Below are positions 55,916 to 64,000 of a stretch of DNA of 64,000 nt, piece after piece. Both the position numbers and the translations under genes were made by a program. Every line of letters starts with the position of its first letter. Within the stretch, counting starts at the first letter, position 1. Origin of the DNA: JAIOSF01 sp963677755 (lineage in GTDB: Bacteria > Campylobacterota > Campylobacteria > Campylobacterales > Arcobacteraceae); NCBI GenBank assembly GCA_963677755.1, contig OY782506.1, forward strand, positions 2,294,001 through 2,358,000, given 5' to 3'. The notes under the pieces are model-generated. The model worked only from the letters and a program-made list of their open reading frames with translations, was not told the DNA's origin and ran no database searches.

Positions 55916-56383
55916 ATGAAAAAAATCATTATATTATCACTATTTATTGGCTGTTTATTTGCAAAAGAGTATACATTAAACCTACAAGGCAATGGAGTAA
56001 AAGAGAACCAAACTATAAAACTAGAACTAAAAACAGATGAAGATGGAAAGCCTCTAGCAAATCAAAAATTTGATATACGAAACTTAGAACAACCAAAGTC
56101 TTTAAAAATCATTACAGCTTCTGGACTTGTAGGAACACTTAAAGATGAAAGAGAAATCATAGCCTACTATAAAACAAACCTAGATGTGGGTGGATTAAAA
56201 ATAAGAAATCTTTACAAACCAGCTGTTGCACGAATATATGGAGAAGAAAATAATATCACAATGATTTTTGATAAAGACCATTATCAAAATATCATATCAT
56301 TTTTACGATACCACAATATCAAAAATGATGTTATTAAAGATGTAGACAATATGTATGGAACTTGGGAAGAGATAGAGAAATAG
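55916..56383 (+). CDS. Secreted or periplasmic protein, unknown
   Basis: 155 aa with a signal peptide (MKKIIILSLFIGCLFA). The mature part is a mostly beta protein (EYTLNLQGNGVKENQTIKLEL, then YKTNLDVGGLKIRNLYKPA) with an acidic end. No family recognised. AAAAGGAG precedes the ATG. It is the only plus-strand gene here, between the deaminase and rlmI. Confidence 0.65.
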   Translation: MKKIIILSLFIGCLFAKEYTLNLQGNGVKENQTIKLELKTDEDGKPLANQKFDIRNLEQPKSLKIITASGLVGTLKDEREIIAYYKTNLDVGGLKIRNLYKPAVARIYGEENNITMIFDKDHYQNIISFLRYHNIKNDVIKDVDNMYGTWEEIEK

Positions 56384-56393
56384 AAACTATGTA

Positions 56394-57590
56394 CTATCTA
56401 ATCTTTCTAATAAAAACCACTTTCAAATAATTATCTTCTCTAAACTTATCACTTACCCTAAAATCTTTAGGGAGTGAAAAAGTTTGTTCAATTTTATATT
56501 GAGTTTTTGAATCTTTAAATGCCTTATCTATAAAATCTCTAAATTTCATTAAGTTAAAATTTGCATAATTCGTTGAAGCAACTATCACTCCACCTTTGTT
56601 AGTAATTTGGATAATTTCTTTTAAAAGTTTCACATAATCTTTTGAGACACTAAAGGTGTGTTTTTTAGACCTTGCAAAACTTGGGGGATCAACTATCACA
56701 AGATCAAATAGTAGCTTTTGTTTAACGGCCAGTTTAAAATACTCAAAAACATCTTTTACTATGATATTTTCATTATCTGGATTGATATTATTTACTCTAA
56801 ACTGCTCTTTTGTTTTAGGGAAACTTCTATTTGCCAAATCTACACTTGTAGTTTTAGTTGCCCCTCCTAAACTTGCATACACTGAAAAAGCTCCTGTATA
56901 AGAAAAAGTATTTAAAACAGTTTTCCCTTTAGAGTATTTATCTCTTATAGTTTTTCTTACATCTTTTTGGTCTAAAAATATCCCCGTCATAGGTCCATCA
57001 TCTAAATATATGGCAAAATTCACACCATTTTCTTTTACAATAAGTGGTTCAGATGCAACCTCTCCACAGATAAAATCTTTTTCACTATCAAGATATTGAC
57101 CATTTGAAGCAAATCTTCTTTTTTGATAGATACCTTTATACTCAACACTTTGCTTTAAAGCTTCTATAATCTCATCTTTAAAAGTATAGATACCAAGGCT
57201 ATACCAAGTTAATAGATAATATCCATCGAAATAATCTATAGTTAAACCACCTACGCCATCTCCTGTACCATTAAAGACTCTAAAGGCTGTAGTTTTAGAA
57301 TCATCAAAAAAGTCTTTTCTATACTTTATGGCAGATTTTATTTTAGCTATAAAAAACTCAGTATCAAAATTTTCATCTTTTTTATTTGATAATACCCAGC
57401 CAAAACCTTTATTTTGTTTACCAAAATACCCTTTAGCTATAAATTTTTTATGGGAATCAAGAAGATTTACAATACTCCCCTCCTCTATATTTTCAAGATT
57501 TTCTACACTCTCTTGAGATATTAACGGGTAACCATCTTTGTATTGTTGGATATATTGTGGTTTTATTTTTAGATTATTTGCAGTTGTCAT
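56394..57590 (-). CDS. rlmI: 23S rRNA (cytosine) methyltransferase RlmI family
   Basis: 398 aa. N-terminal PUA domain (about 1-85, DSHKKFIAKGYFGKQNKGFGW), middle domain with GDGVGGLTIDYFD, and C-terminal SAM domain with VLNTFSYTGAFSVYASLGGA and the catalytic segment VIVDPPSFARSKK. E. coli RlmI makes m5C1962 in 23S rRNA. The target here is inferred. Followed 9 nt away, upstream, by purT on the same strand. Confidence 0.9.
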   Translation of the reverse strand: MTTANNLKIKPQYIQQYKDGYPLISQESVENLENIEEGSIVNLLDSHKKFIAKGYFGKQNKGFGWVLSNKKDENFDTEFFIAKIKSAIKYRKDFFDDSKTTAFRVFNGTGDGVGGLTIDYFDGYYLLTWYSLGIYTFKDEIIEALKQSVEYKGIYQKRRFASNGQYLDSEKDFICGEVASEPLIVKENGVNFAIYLDDGPMTGIFLDQKDVRKTIRDKYSKGKTVLNTFSYTGAFSVYASLGGATKTTSVDLANRSFPKTKEQFRVNNINPDNENIIVKDVFEYFKLAVKQKLLFDLVIVDPPSFARSKKHTFSVSKDYVKLLKEIIQITNKGGVIVASTNYANFNLMKFRDFIDKAFKDSKTQYKIEQTFSLPKDFRVSDKFREDNYLKVVFIRKIR

Positions 57591-57599
57591 CTAAGATTT

Positions 57600-58766
57600 C
57601 TATTCAGAAATCTTAGAGATAAGTTCTTTTGCATTTTCTAATGCTTTGTCACTACTATCTTTATCAAAAGTAAGGGCAACAGCCATTCTTCTTCCAACAT
57701 GAGTTTGTGGTTTTCCAAATACTCTTACAAATGAATTTGCTGTAAAGATAGTTGGATCTATTTTTAACTCTGGAGTAAATGTATCTGTTGTAGATTTGTA
57801 CGCAGCACTAGCTCCTGCACCATAAGTGATATAGTCAAGTGGTAAACCTAACACAGCTCGTATATGAAGTGCAAATTGTGGCTGAGATTGGGTTATCATA
57901 GTAACCATACCTGTATCGTGTGGTCTAGGACTTACTTCAGAGAAATACACTTCATCACCTTTTACAAATAGTTCCACACCAAAAAGTCCTCTACCACCTA
58001 GTCCATCAGTTATTTTTTGTGCTACATCAATTGCTTTTTGTTTCGCTATTTCTGACATATTCATTGGTTGCCATGAAAAAATATAGTCACCATCTTTTTG
58101 GATATGTCCTATAGGTTCACAAAATGTTGTTCCCGTGTCATTTCTTACTGTTAAAAGTGTAATCTCATAATCAAATGAGATAAACTCTTCTACAATCAAC
58201 TCACTTGCATCTCCTCTTGCTTCTTTTGCTAACTCCCATGATGATGGTAAATCTGATGGTGATTTTGCAATACTTTGTCCATGACCTGAACTTGACATAA
58301 CAGGCTTAATAACACAAGGAAAACCAATAGTATCTGCAGCAGTTTCTAGCCCTTCAAATGTTGTTACAAACTCATATTTACTAGCTGGAAGCTGTAACTC
58401 TTCACAAGCAAATACTCTGATATTTTTTCTGTTCATTGTTTTATTTACAGCTTCTGCATTTGGTATAACATGAAACCCCTCACCTTCAGCTTTAAAAAGT
58501 GCAGAGATACTAATAGCTTCAACTTCTGGTAAAATAAAGTTTGGTTTTTCTCTTCTAATAATATCCATCACTTCATCTTCATCTTTCATATTGATTACAT
58601 ATGATCTGTTTGCCACAAGATGTGCTGGTGCATTTGCATAACTATCAACAGCAATGGTTTCTATTCCTAATCTTTGAGCTTCAATTACAACTTCTTTTCC
58701 TAGTTCTCCACTACCAAGTAACATTATTTTAACACTATTTGATTTTAATGGTGCAGTAAATTCCAT
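57600..58766 (-). CDS. purT: Formate-dependent GAR transformylase
   Basis: 388 aa, ATP-grasp. IMLLGSGELGKEVVIEAQRLG at the start, PCVIKPVMSSSGHGQS for ATP, IVEEFISFDYEITLLTVR and EVSPRPHDTGMVTM. It uses formate and ATP to formylate glycinamide ribonucleotide in purine synthesis, so it links formate to anabolism in an organism that also has a formate-dehydrogenase-like gene at 22.5 kb. Divergent from tatA. Confidence 0.96.
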   Translation of the reverse strand: MEFTAPLKSNSVKIMLLGSGELGKEVVIEAQRLGIETIAVDSYANAPAHLVANRSYVINMKDEDEVMDIIRREKPNFILPEVEAISISALFKAEGEGFHVIPNAEAVNKTMNRKNIRVFACEELQLPASKYEFVTTFEGLETAADTIGFPCVIKPVMSSSGHGQSIAKSPSDLPSSWELAKEARGDASELIVEEFISFDYEITLLTVRNDTGTTFCEPIGHIQKDGDYIFSWQPMNMSEIAKQKAIDVAQKITDGLGGRGLFGVELFVKGDEVYFSEVSPRPHDTGMVTMITQSQPQFALHIRAVLGLPLDYITYGAGASAAYKSTTDTFTPELKIDPTIFTANSFVRVFGKPQTHVGRRMAVALTFDKDSSDKALENAKELISKISE

Positions 58767-58829
58767 ACATATATTCCTATTATTTTAATGTATGTATTTT
58801 ATTATATCTATGGTTAAGAGTTTATTTAG

Positions 58830-58835
58830 TATAAT
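58830..58835 (+). promoter_or_regulatory. -10 box for the tatA-argS unit
   Basis: TATAAT about 32 nt before the tatA ATG, in the divergent gap with purT. Confidence 0.6.
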
Positions 58836-58866
58836 CATCAAAAAATTATTATAGAAGGAAATTATT

Positions 58867-59121
58867 ATGGGAATGCCTAGTGGATTTGAATTATTTGCAA
58901 TCGTTGCAGTAGTTGTGTTATTATTTGGAGGAAAAAAAATACCTGAAATGATGAAGGGTCTTGGTAAAGGGATAAAAGACTTTAAAGGTGCAATCAAAGA
59001 AGATGAACCTGAAACAATGACAACAAATGAGAAAAAAATAGAAGATGAGAAAGTAGCTGCTACAAAAACTGAAGCAACTCAAGAAGATTCTAAAAACACT
59101 GACACAAAAACAACTGCGTAA
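58867..59121 (+). CDS. tatA: Twin-arginine translocase subunit TatA
   Basis: 84 aa. Short N-terminal transmembrane helix, FGGKKIPEMMKGLGKGIKDFKG as the hinge and amphipathic helix, then a charged Thr/Glu/Lys tail. TatA forms the protein-conducting ring with TatBC. AGAAGGAAA precedes the ATG. tatBC are not adjacent, as is common in this group. Confidence 0.95.
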   Translation: MGMPSGFELFAIVAVVVLLFGGKKIPEMMKGLGKGIKDFKGAIKEDEPETMTTNEKKIEDEKVAATKTEATQEDSKNTDTKTTA

Positions 59122-59140
59122 ACTTAAAGGATCAATTTAA

Positions 59141-60730
59141 GTGCAAAGTATTGTTAAAAAACATATTGAAAATATATTAGAACGAGAAATTGTTTTAGAA
59201 AAACCCAAAGATATCTCTTTGGGTCATTTTGCTACTCCTGTAGCCTTTTCTCTTGCAAAAGAGTTACGAAAAAATCCTATGATGATAGCTGATGAATTAG
59301 CGCAAAAATTTGAAAATAGTGAAATATTTGAAAATGTAACAGCAATAAAAGGGTTTGTAAATTTTAAACTATCAAATAACTTTTTAACTTCACAAATCAA
59401 CAAAGCTTTAGAACTCAAAGAGGAGTTTGCCGCAGCTGAATCTAAAAATGAAAAGATACTTCTTGAATTTGTAAGTGCAAATCCTACAGGACCATTACAC
59501 ATTGGTCATGCAAGAGGTGCTATTTTTGGTGATGCCTTACTAAAAGTTGGACGATATTTGGGATATGATATTACTGCTGAGTATTATGTAAATGATGCTG
59601 GGGCACAGATGGATTTACTTGCTCTTTCATTATATCTTGCAGGAAGAGAACATATCTTACACAAAGAGGTTGAATATCCTGAAAAATACTATAGAGGTGA
59701 ATATCTTATAGATATAGCAAAAATTTGTGCCGAAAAATATGGTGCAGAGGTTTTTGAAGATGTATCAAAAGAGAAAGAGCTAGCGCAATTTGCAAAAGAT
59801 GAAGTTCTAGCTCTTATAAAAAGTGATTTATCTGATTTAGGTGTGCAGTTCGATACTTTCATCAGTGAAAAATCTCTCTATGATAAATGGGATGAAACAA
59901 AAGCTGTACTTGAATCTACAGGAAGTATCTACAACAAAGAGGGGAAAGATTTTATCCGTTCAACAGATCATGGTGATGATAGCGATAGAGTTGTTGTTAG
60001 AGAAAATGGTGTTCCTACTTATCTAGCTGGAGATATTATTTATCACAAACACAAATATGATAGAAACTATGATAAATATATCAATATTTGGGGTGCTGAC
60101 CACCATGGATATATCAAAAGAGTAAAAGCCGCTATTGAATTTCTTGGGAATGATTCGAGTAAATTAGAGATTATTTTATCACAAATGGTTGCATTACTTC
60201 AAGGTGGACAACCATATAAGATGAGTAAAAGAGCTGGTACAGTAATACTTATGAGTGATATTGTTGAAGAGATTGGTGCAGATAGTTTACGGTTTGTATT
60301 TTTAACGAAAAAAAGTGATACTCACTTAGAATTTGATATTGATTTACTTAAAAACAATGATTCATCAAATCCTGTTTTTTATATCAACTATGCTCATGCA
60401 CGAATCAATCAACTTTTTAAAAAAGCAGAACTTAATGTAGAAGATGTGAAAGATGCAACTATTGAAGATATCAATCAAGATGCTCAAGATTTAGTCTATG
60501 AAGCACTTTTATTAGGTACTATTCTAAATGAAGCTTTTGATAAAAGAGATATGCAAAAAATCACTGACTATTTACATAGTTTAGCAGCATCAGTTCATAA
60601 ATTCTATAATGAACATAAAATTGTAGGATTAGATAATCAAAATCAGTATTTAAAAGTTTTAAGTATGGTAGCATTATCTATAAGAACTGGTCTAAAAGTA
60701 TTGGGAATAACAGCAAAAGAGGTGATGTAA
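59141..60730 (+). CDS. argS: Arginyl-tRNA synthetase
   Basis: 529 aa, GTG start with AAAGGA upstream. N-terminal Add-1 domain, EFVSANPTGPLHIGHARGAI with the HIGH motif, the class Ia fold, YKMSKRAGTVILMSD (KMSKS-like), and the DALR anticodon-binding end. It charges tRNA-Arg. Runs from tatA (19 nt gap) into the small membrane gene (1 nt gap). Confidence 0.97.
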   Translation: MQSIVKKHIENILEREIVLEKPKDISLGHFATPVAFSLAKELRKNPMMIADELAQKFENSEIFENVTAIKGFVNFKLSNNFLTSQINKALELKEEFAAAESKNEKILLEFVSANPTGPLHIGHARGAIFGDALLKVGRYLGYDITAEYYVNDAGAQMDLLALSLYLAGREHILHKEVEYPEKYYRGEYLIDIAKICAEKYGAEVFEDVSKEKELAQFAKDEVLALIKSDLSDLGVQFDTFISEKSLYDKWDETKAVLESTGSIYNKEGKDFIRSTDHGDDSDRVVVRENGVPTYLAGDIIYHKHKYDRNYDKYINIWGADHHGYIKRVKAAIEFLGNDSSKLEIILSQMVALLQGGQPYKMSKRAGTVILMSDIVEEIGADSLRFVFLTKKSDTHLEFDIDLLKNNDSSNPVFYINYAHARINQLFKKAELNVEDVKDATIEDINQDAQDLVYEALLLGTILNEAFDKRDMQKITDYLHSLAASVHKFYNEHKIVGLDNQNQYLKVLSMVALSIRTGLKVLGITAKEVM

Positions 60731-60731
60731 C

Positions 60732-60860
60732 ATGGACAAAGCAGTTAAATGGATTGGTATAGCTTTTTTAGTGGTATTGGTTATTGCAATTGCATCTGGT
60801 TATAGAGGTGGTGCAAAAGATGCCACTGGAAATTATCAAAGTGTTATGACAGGGAAGTAA
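60732..60860 (+). CDS. 42-aa single-pass membrane protein, unknown
   Basis: ATG at 60732 follows the argS stop by one base; stop at 60858-60860. Residues 6-25 (KWIGIAFLVVLVIAIASGYR) form one transmembrane helix, then a Gly-rich region and a short polar tail. GAGGTGATG in the argS end may serve as ribosome site. Its stop codon lies within the stem of the terminator that follows. Too short for common gene finders. Reality is supported by context and composition. Confidence 0.6.
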   Translation: MDKAVKWIGIAFLVVLVIAIASGYRGGAKDATGNYQSVMTGK

Positions 60861-60877
60861 GTATTACTTCCCTTTTT
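60852..60877 (+). terminator. Intrinsic terminator of the tatA-argS unit
   Basis: Perfect 9-bp stem GGGAAGTAA (60852-60860) / TTACTTCCC (60864-60872), 3-nt loop, then five Ts. Confidence 0.88.
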
Positions 60878-60893
60878 CTTTTTTATGAGATTA

Positions 60894-61238
60894 TTACTGT
60901 AACAACTCTTTTTTATAAACTTCTTCATTAAAAGAGACCATTACTTTATCATCATATTCTACAACTGGTCTTTTTAAAAGCATATTTTCTTTACATAACC
61001 ATTCAAGTTTCCCATTATCATCCAAGTTCAATTCTTTCAAACCTAAATCCTTGTACTTAGTTCCACGGTTATTAAAAAGTAAATTAATGTCAACTTTTGT
61101 TGCAAAATATTTTACCTTGTCACATTCAAGAGGTGTAGCTCTAAAATCAACAAAAGTATATTCTAAATCATTATCTTTACAAAACTTTATAGCTTTTCTG
61201 ACTGTACTACAAGTTTTTATACCATAAATATTTATCAT
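60894..61238 (-). CDS. ArsC/Spx/YffB-family protein
   Basis: 114 aa. INIYGIKTCSTVRKAIKFC at the start is the thioredoxin-like fold with Cys10 and one more Cys at 20, LLFNNRGTKYKDLGL, then LKRPVVEYDDKVMVSF with the family cis-Pro region. Members include arsenate reductases and Spx regulators. The active-site Cys is kept. Which it is cannot be told. It lies 6 nt after gatC. Confidence 0.85.
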   Translation of the reverse strand: MINIYGIKTCSTVRKAIKFCKDNDLEYTFVDFRATPLECDKVKYFATKVDINLLFNNRGTKYKDLGLKELNLDDNGKLEWLCKENMLLKRPVVEYDDKVMVSFNEEVYKKELLQ

Positions 61239-61244
61239 CTTTTT

Positions 61245-61535
61245 CTACTCTATAATTGCTGGTACTACGAAATAGTTATCTTCACTTTGTGGAGCATTTT
61301 TCATAATAGCAGTAGCTTCCCCTTCAATCTTTTCAGCAACATCTTCTCTTAAAGGTTGTCCTCCAGAGATTGTTGTAAAAGTAGCATCAACATGACTTAC
61401 ATCTATCTCATTTAAGTTTTCAACAAAAGCCACAATATCACCTAACTCTTTTGCTATTTTTTCTTTTTTATCTTCATCTATTGTAAGCGATGAAAGTTTT
61501 GCTAATTTATCAATTGTTGTGTTATCTATTGTCAT
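61245..61535 (-). CDS. gatC: Aspartyl/glutamyl-tRNA amidotransferase subunit C
   Basis: 96 aa, the GatC pattern: IDKLAKLSSLTIDEDK, IVAFVENLNEIDVSHVDAT, PLREDVA, NAPQSEDNYFVVPAII. It stabilises GatA with GatB. Its ATG overlaps the last base of tgt's stop, so the two are coupled. Confidence 0.95.
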   Translation of the reverse strand: MTIDNTTIDKLAKLSSLTIDEDKKEKIAKELGDIVAFVENLNEIDVSHVDATFTTISGGQPLREDVAEKIEGEATAIMKNAPQSEDNYFVVPAIIE

Positions 61536-62656
61536 TATTTCTCTCTTTTTTTATAAAAATCTTTTTTGAATTGTACCCAATTGTCATTTAAGATAGCAAC
61601 TCGTGCTTCTCTCATTAAATTTAAATAGTAATGTAAATTATGAATTGAAGCTAACCTAAAATAAGTCATCTCCCCACTTTTATATAGATGATTTAGATAT
61701 GCTCTACTATAATTCTGGCAGGTATAACAGCTACACTCTTCATCAAGTGGCTTTTCATCCTCTTTGAATTGTGCGTTACGGATATTAAGGCGTCCAAAAC
61801 TAGTAAAAAGTGTTCCATTTCTTGCATTTCTAGTGGGCATAACACAATCAAACATATCTACACCTCTATCAATCCCTTCTATTAAATCTTCAGGAGTTCC
61901 CACCCCCATAAGGTATCTAGGTTTATCTTTTGGCATAAATTGTGTTGTATATTCAATCGTATCATACATCTCATCGTTAAGCTCACCTACACTTAATCCA
62001 CCAATTGCAAAACCATCATAGTCAGTTAAGCTACAAAGCTGTTCAGCAGACATTTTACGAAATTTTTTACTTATTCCACCTTGGATAATAGCAAAAATAT
62101 TTTGCTCTACACCTATCCCTTTTGCTTTTTGTGACATATGATATTCTATAGCCTCTTTTGCCCATTTTGTAGTTCTCTTTATTGAAAGTTCTATCCTTTC
62201 ATCTGTATTTGGTAAAGCAACTAAATCATCTAATATCATCATAATATCACTATTAAAATCATACTGTGCATCAAGTACTGACTGTGGAGTAAAATAATGT
62301 AAACTTCCATCAATGTGAGACTTAAATGTCATCCCATTTTCATCTTGTTTTGTATTTTTACTTAAACTAAAAGCCTGAAATCCACCACTATCTGTTAAAA
62401 AATTATTGGGAAACTTCGAAAAACCATGAAGACCACCTAGCTTTTTTATAGTTTTACTTCCAGGGCGAAGATACATATGATAAGTATTTCCTAAAATTAT
62501 TTTAGCACCCAAAGTTAACATATCGTTATGATCAAGTGCTTTTACACTTGCTTGTGTTCCAACTGGCATAAAAACAGGTGTCTGAACCTCTCCATGAGCC
62601 ATTTTTAAAGTGGTGGCTCTAGCTTCTCCACTTGTAGCATCTACTATAAACTGCAT
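61535..62656 (-). CDS. tgt: Queuine tRNA-ribosyltransferase
   Basis: 373 aa, standard. Substrate motifs LTDSGGFQAFSL (catalytic Asp), NTYHMYLRPG, MFDCVMPTRNARNG, and the zinc site CSCYTC...H in the C-terminal part. It exchanges guanine 34 for preQ1 in tRNAs with GUN anticodons. Starts the minus-strand tgt-gatC-arsC-like run after mscS. Confidence 0.97.
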   Translation of the reverse strand: MQFIVDATSGEARATTLKMAHGEVQTPVFMPVGTQASVKALDHNDMLTLGAKIILGNTYHMYLRPGSKTIKKLGGLHGFSKFPNNFLTDSGGFQAFSLSKNTKQDENGMTFKSHIDGSLHYFTPQSVLDAQYDFNSDIMMILDDLVALPNTDERIELSIKRTTKWAKEAIEYHMSQKAKGIGVEQNIFAIIQGGISKKFRKMSAEQLCSLTDYDGFAIGGLSVGELNDEMYDTIEYTTQFMPKDKPRYLMGVGTPEDLIEGIDRGVDMFDCVMPTRNARNGTLFTSFGRLNIRNAQFKEDEKPLDEECSCYTCQNYSRAYLNHLYKSGEMTYFRLASIHNLHYYLNLMREARVAILNDNWVQFKKDFYKKREK

Positions 62657-62674
62657 AATTCTCCGTTTGTCTAT

Positions 62675-63490
62675 TTATTTTTGTATTATATTATATGTTG
62701 GGTATGGTATTTGGATATTATTAAGTGCTAAGGTATCAAATATTTCCATATTTACTTTATATTGAATCTCATTGTATTGTTGTGTTAATGCCCAGTATCG
62801 TAGCTCTATATTTATAGAAGCATCTGCAAATTCTTTAATCCCAACTTGTGCTTTTGCCTCTTTTGATATCTCTGTATATTTTTCTAAAATTTCTGATATA
62901 ACTTTTATTGCTAGCTTTGGATCACTATTATAATCAATTCCAACCATCATCTCTACAACTGTATAGTCAAAAGAGTTAGTTAAAATCTCTCCAACTATAT
63001 GTTTATTTGGAATTGTTATAAGTTCCTTATCTTCTGTTTCAAGAACGGTGTATGCTAGTTTTATCTCTTTAACTAATCCCATACAACCTTGTATTTTAAT
63101 AGTATTTCCAACAATAAAAGGTCTAGTTGCAATAATAGAAAGTCCCGCTCCAAAGTTTGATAATAGTCCTTGTAAAGCTAAACCAGCTCCCAAAGACATA
63201 GCCCCAATTGCAGCAACAAAAGGGGTAATAGTAATACCAAGTTTTCCCAATGATATAATAGCAACTCCAGCTATAATAATAATCTTAACAGTTGTAGCAA
63301 TAAACTTAGTTAAAGTTATATCCATATTTTTTGCTAATAATAATTTTTCTACGAAGCTTCCAACTTTTTTAGCAACGATAATACCAATGATTAGAATTAT
63401 AATAGCACCAACTATTTGAAAACTATAATTCACAAAAAATTCAATAATAATATCATAAAATTTTTGCATATTTTCTAACTCTTTTTCCAT
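62675..63490 (-). CDS. mscS: Small-conductance mechanosensitive channel
   Basis: 271 aa. Three N-terminal transmembrane helices, the third Gly/Ala-rich and pore-lining (AAIGAMSLGAGLALQGLLSNFGAG region in two parts), then the beta domain (GNTIKIQGCMGLVKEI) and C-terminal alpha/beta domain. It opens under membrane tension to release solutes on osmotic downshock. AGAGAAAGA precedes the ATG. Confidence 0.94.
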   Translation of the reverse strand: MEKELENMQKFYDIIIEFFVNYSFQIVGAIIILIIGIIVAKKVGSFVEKLLLAKNMDITLTKFIATTVKIIIIAGVAIISLGKLGITITPFVAAIGAMSLGAGLALQGLLSNFGAGLSIIATRPFIVGNTIKIQGCMGLVKEIKLAYTVLETEDKELITIPNKHIVGEILTNSFDYTVVEMMVGIDYNSDPKLAIKVISEILEKYTEISKEAKAQVGIKEFADASINIELRYWALTQQYNEIQYKVNMEIFDTLALNNIQIPYPTYNIIQK

Positions 63491-63571
63491 TCTTTCTCTC
63501 TTTATAATATAAATTTTTTAATTATCTAACTTTAATCTTTTTCTTAAAGTCTTATTATATCATTTATTAGT

Positions 63572-63577
63572 TATAAT
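63572..63577 (+). promoter_or_regulatory. -10 box for the ctpA-like gene
   Basis: TATAAT 32 nt before the ATG at 63610, divergent from mscS. Confidence 0.55.
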
Positions 63578-63609
63578 CTCAAAAATAACATAAGTGAGAT
63601 TTTAATTAT

Positions 63610-64000
63610 ATGAAAAAAATTTTATTAGTAACACTGTCGTTTGTTCTGACAACTTCTCTTTTTGCGAAAGAGGTACAAGAAGAGCCAACACGATTAGAGT
63701 CATACACAAAACTTCAAAAAGTACTAGCAGCAGTTGAGATGTTGTATGTGGAAGATATGAACTTAAGTAAAATAGTAGATAAATCTATCTCTGGACTACT
63801 CCATGAACTTGATGCTCACTCTTCTATGCTCAATAAAGAATCATACAAAGATATGAAAGTAGAAACAAAAGGTGAATTTGGAGGTCTTGGAATTGTTATA
63901 GGGCAAAGAGAAGGTGCTTTAACAATTATCTCTCCAATTGATGATACTCCTGCGTATAAAGCTGGTGTGGAGTCTGGTGATATTATCTTAAAAATTGATG
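63610..64000 (+). CDS. ctpA: Carboxyl-terminal processing protease (S41), partial
   Basis: 130 codons visible before the right edge. A signal peptide (MKKILLVTLSFVLTTSLFA) is followed by VLAAVEMLYVEDMNLSK and SGLLHELDAHSSML, the S41A N-terminal part, and then GEFGGLGIVIGQREG...AYKAGVESGDIILKID, the start of a PDZ domain. Catalytic Ser/Lys lie beyond the window. It would trim periplasmic proteins at the C-terminus. The frame runs off the edge. Confidence 0.9.
   Translation, partial: MKKILLVTLSFVLTTSLFAKEVQEEPTRLESYTKLQKVLAAVEMLYVEDMNLSKIVDKSISGLLHELDAHSSMLNKESYKDMKVETKGEFGGLGIVIGQREGALTIISPIDDTPAYKAGVESGDIILKID

Overview
The window is AT-rich DNA from a Campylobacterota bacterium. It carries a complete 16S-Ile-Ala-23S-5S rRNA operon, and as I remember them its 16S variable regions look most like Arcobacter sensu lato (Arcobacteraceae). 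Other clade signs are a PglB-type oligosaccharyltransferase, a Csd4/Pgp1 cell-shape carboxypeptidase, the holA-rpsF-ssb-rpsR order, an H. pylori HP0495-like DUF493 gene, TATAAT -10 boxes without clear -35 boxes, and frequent GTG/TTG starts. Genus assignment is inference.

Layout. 1-5.5 kb (minus): small membrane proteins, a SLAC1/TehA-type carrier, a candidate small RNA, and a tightly coupled pglB-asnB pair. 5.6-13 kb: tRNA-Arg(UCG), rpsU, then a plus-strand run of moaC, DUF493, a HIT protein, an M15 peptidase, a Pgp1/Csd4-like carboxypeptidase and metH. 13.2-18.9 kb (minus): the rRNA operon with a consensus sigma70 promoter and long complementary arms around 16S and 23S. 19-24.6 kb (plus): argD, a TolC-like gene, a MidA-like methyltransferase, thiS and a cysteine-type formate-dehydrogenase-like molybdoenzyme.

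24.7-31.6 kb is the accessory part. It holds a Fic toxin with a 48-aa VbhA-like antitoxin gene, an orphan Phd-like antitoxin, an unknown two-gene module (nuclease-like protein plus coiled-coil membrane protein), a divergent unknown two-helix membrane protein, dprA, a zinc-peptidase-like protein and a stand-alone cyclic-phosphate receiver (cREC) protein. No transposase, phage integrase, CRISPR array or att repeat was seen.

31.6-64 kb is mostly core genome: a YibQ-type deacetylase, ilvC, rnr, trxC, a chemoreceptor, two periplasmic rhodanese proteins (one fused to a metallo-beta-lactamase fold with a damaged metal motif), holA-rpsF-ssb-rpsR, typA, a YchJ-like gene, an RRM protein, a yfgM/bamB-like pair, a Xer recombinase, coaX, hisG (short form), gpsA, gatB, a SurA-like chaperone, a dCMP deaminase, rlmI, purT, tatA, argS, an ArsC/Spx-like gene, gatC, tgt, mscS and the start of a CtpA protease.

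The most notable observations are the Fic module with its unlisted small antitoxin and variant Fic motif, the unknown accessory modules at 26-28.7 kb, a candidate small RNA with an anti-Shine-Dalgarno tract at about 1.45 kb, a structured rpsF leader, two apparently leaderless genes, and a YchJ-like gene whose best start is an AUA codon.
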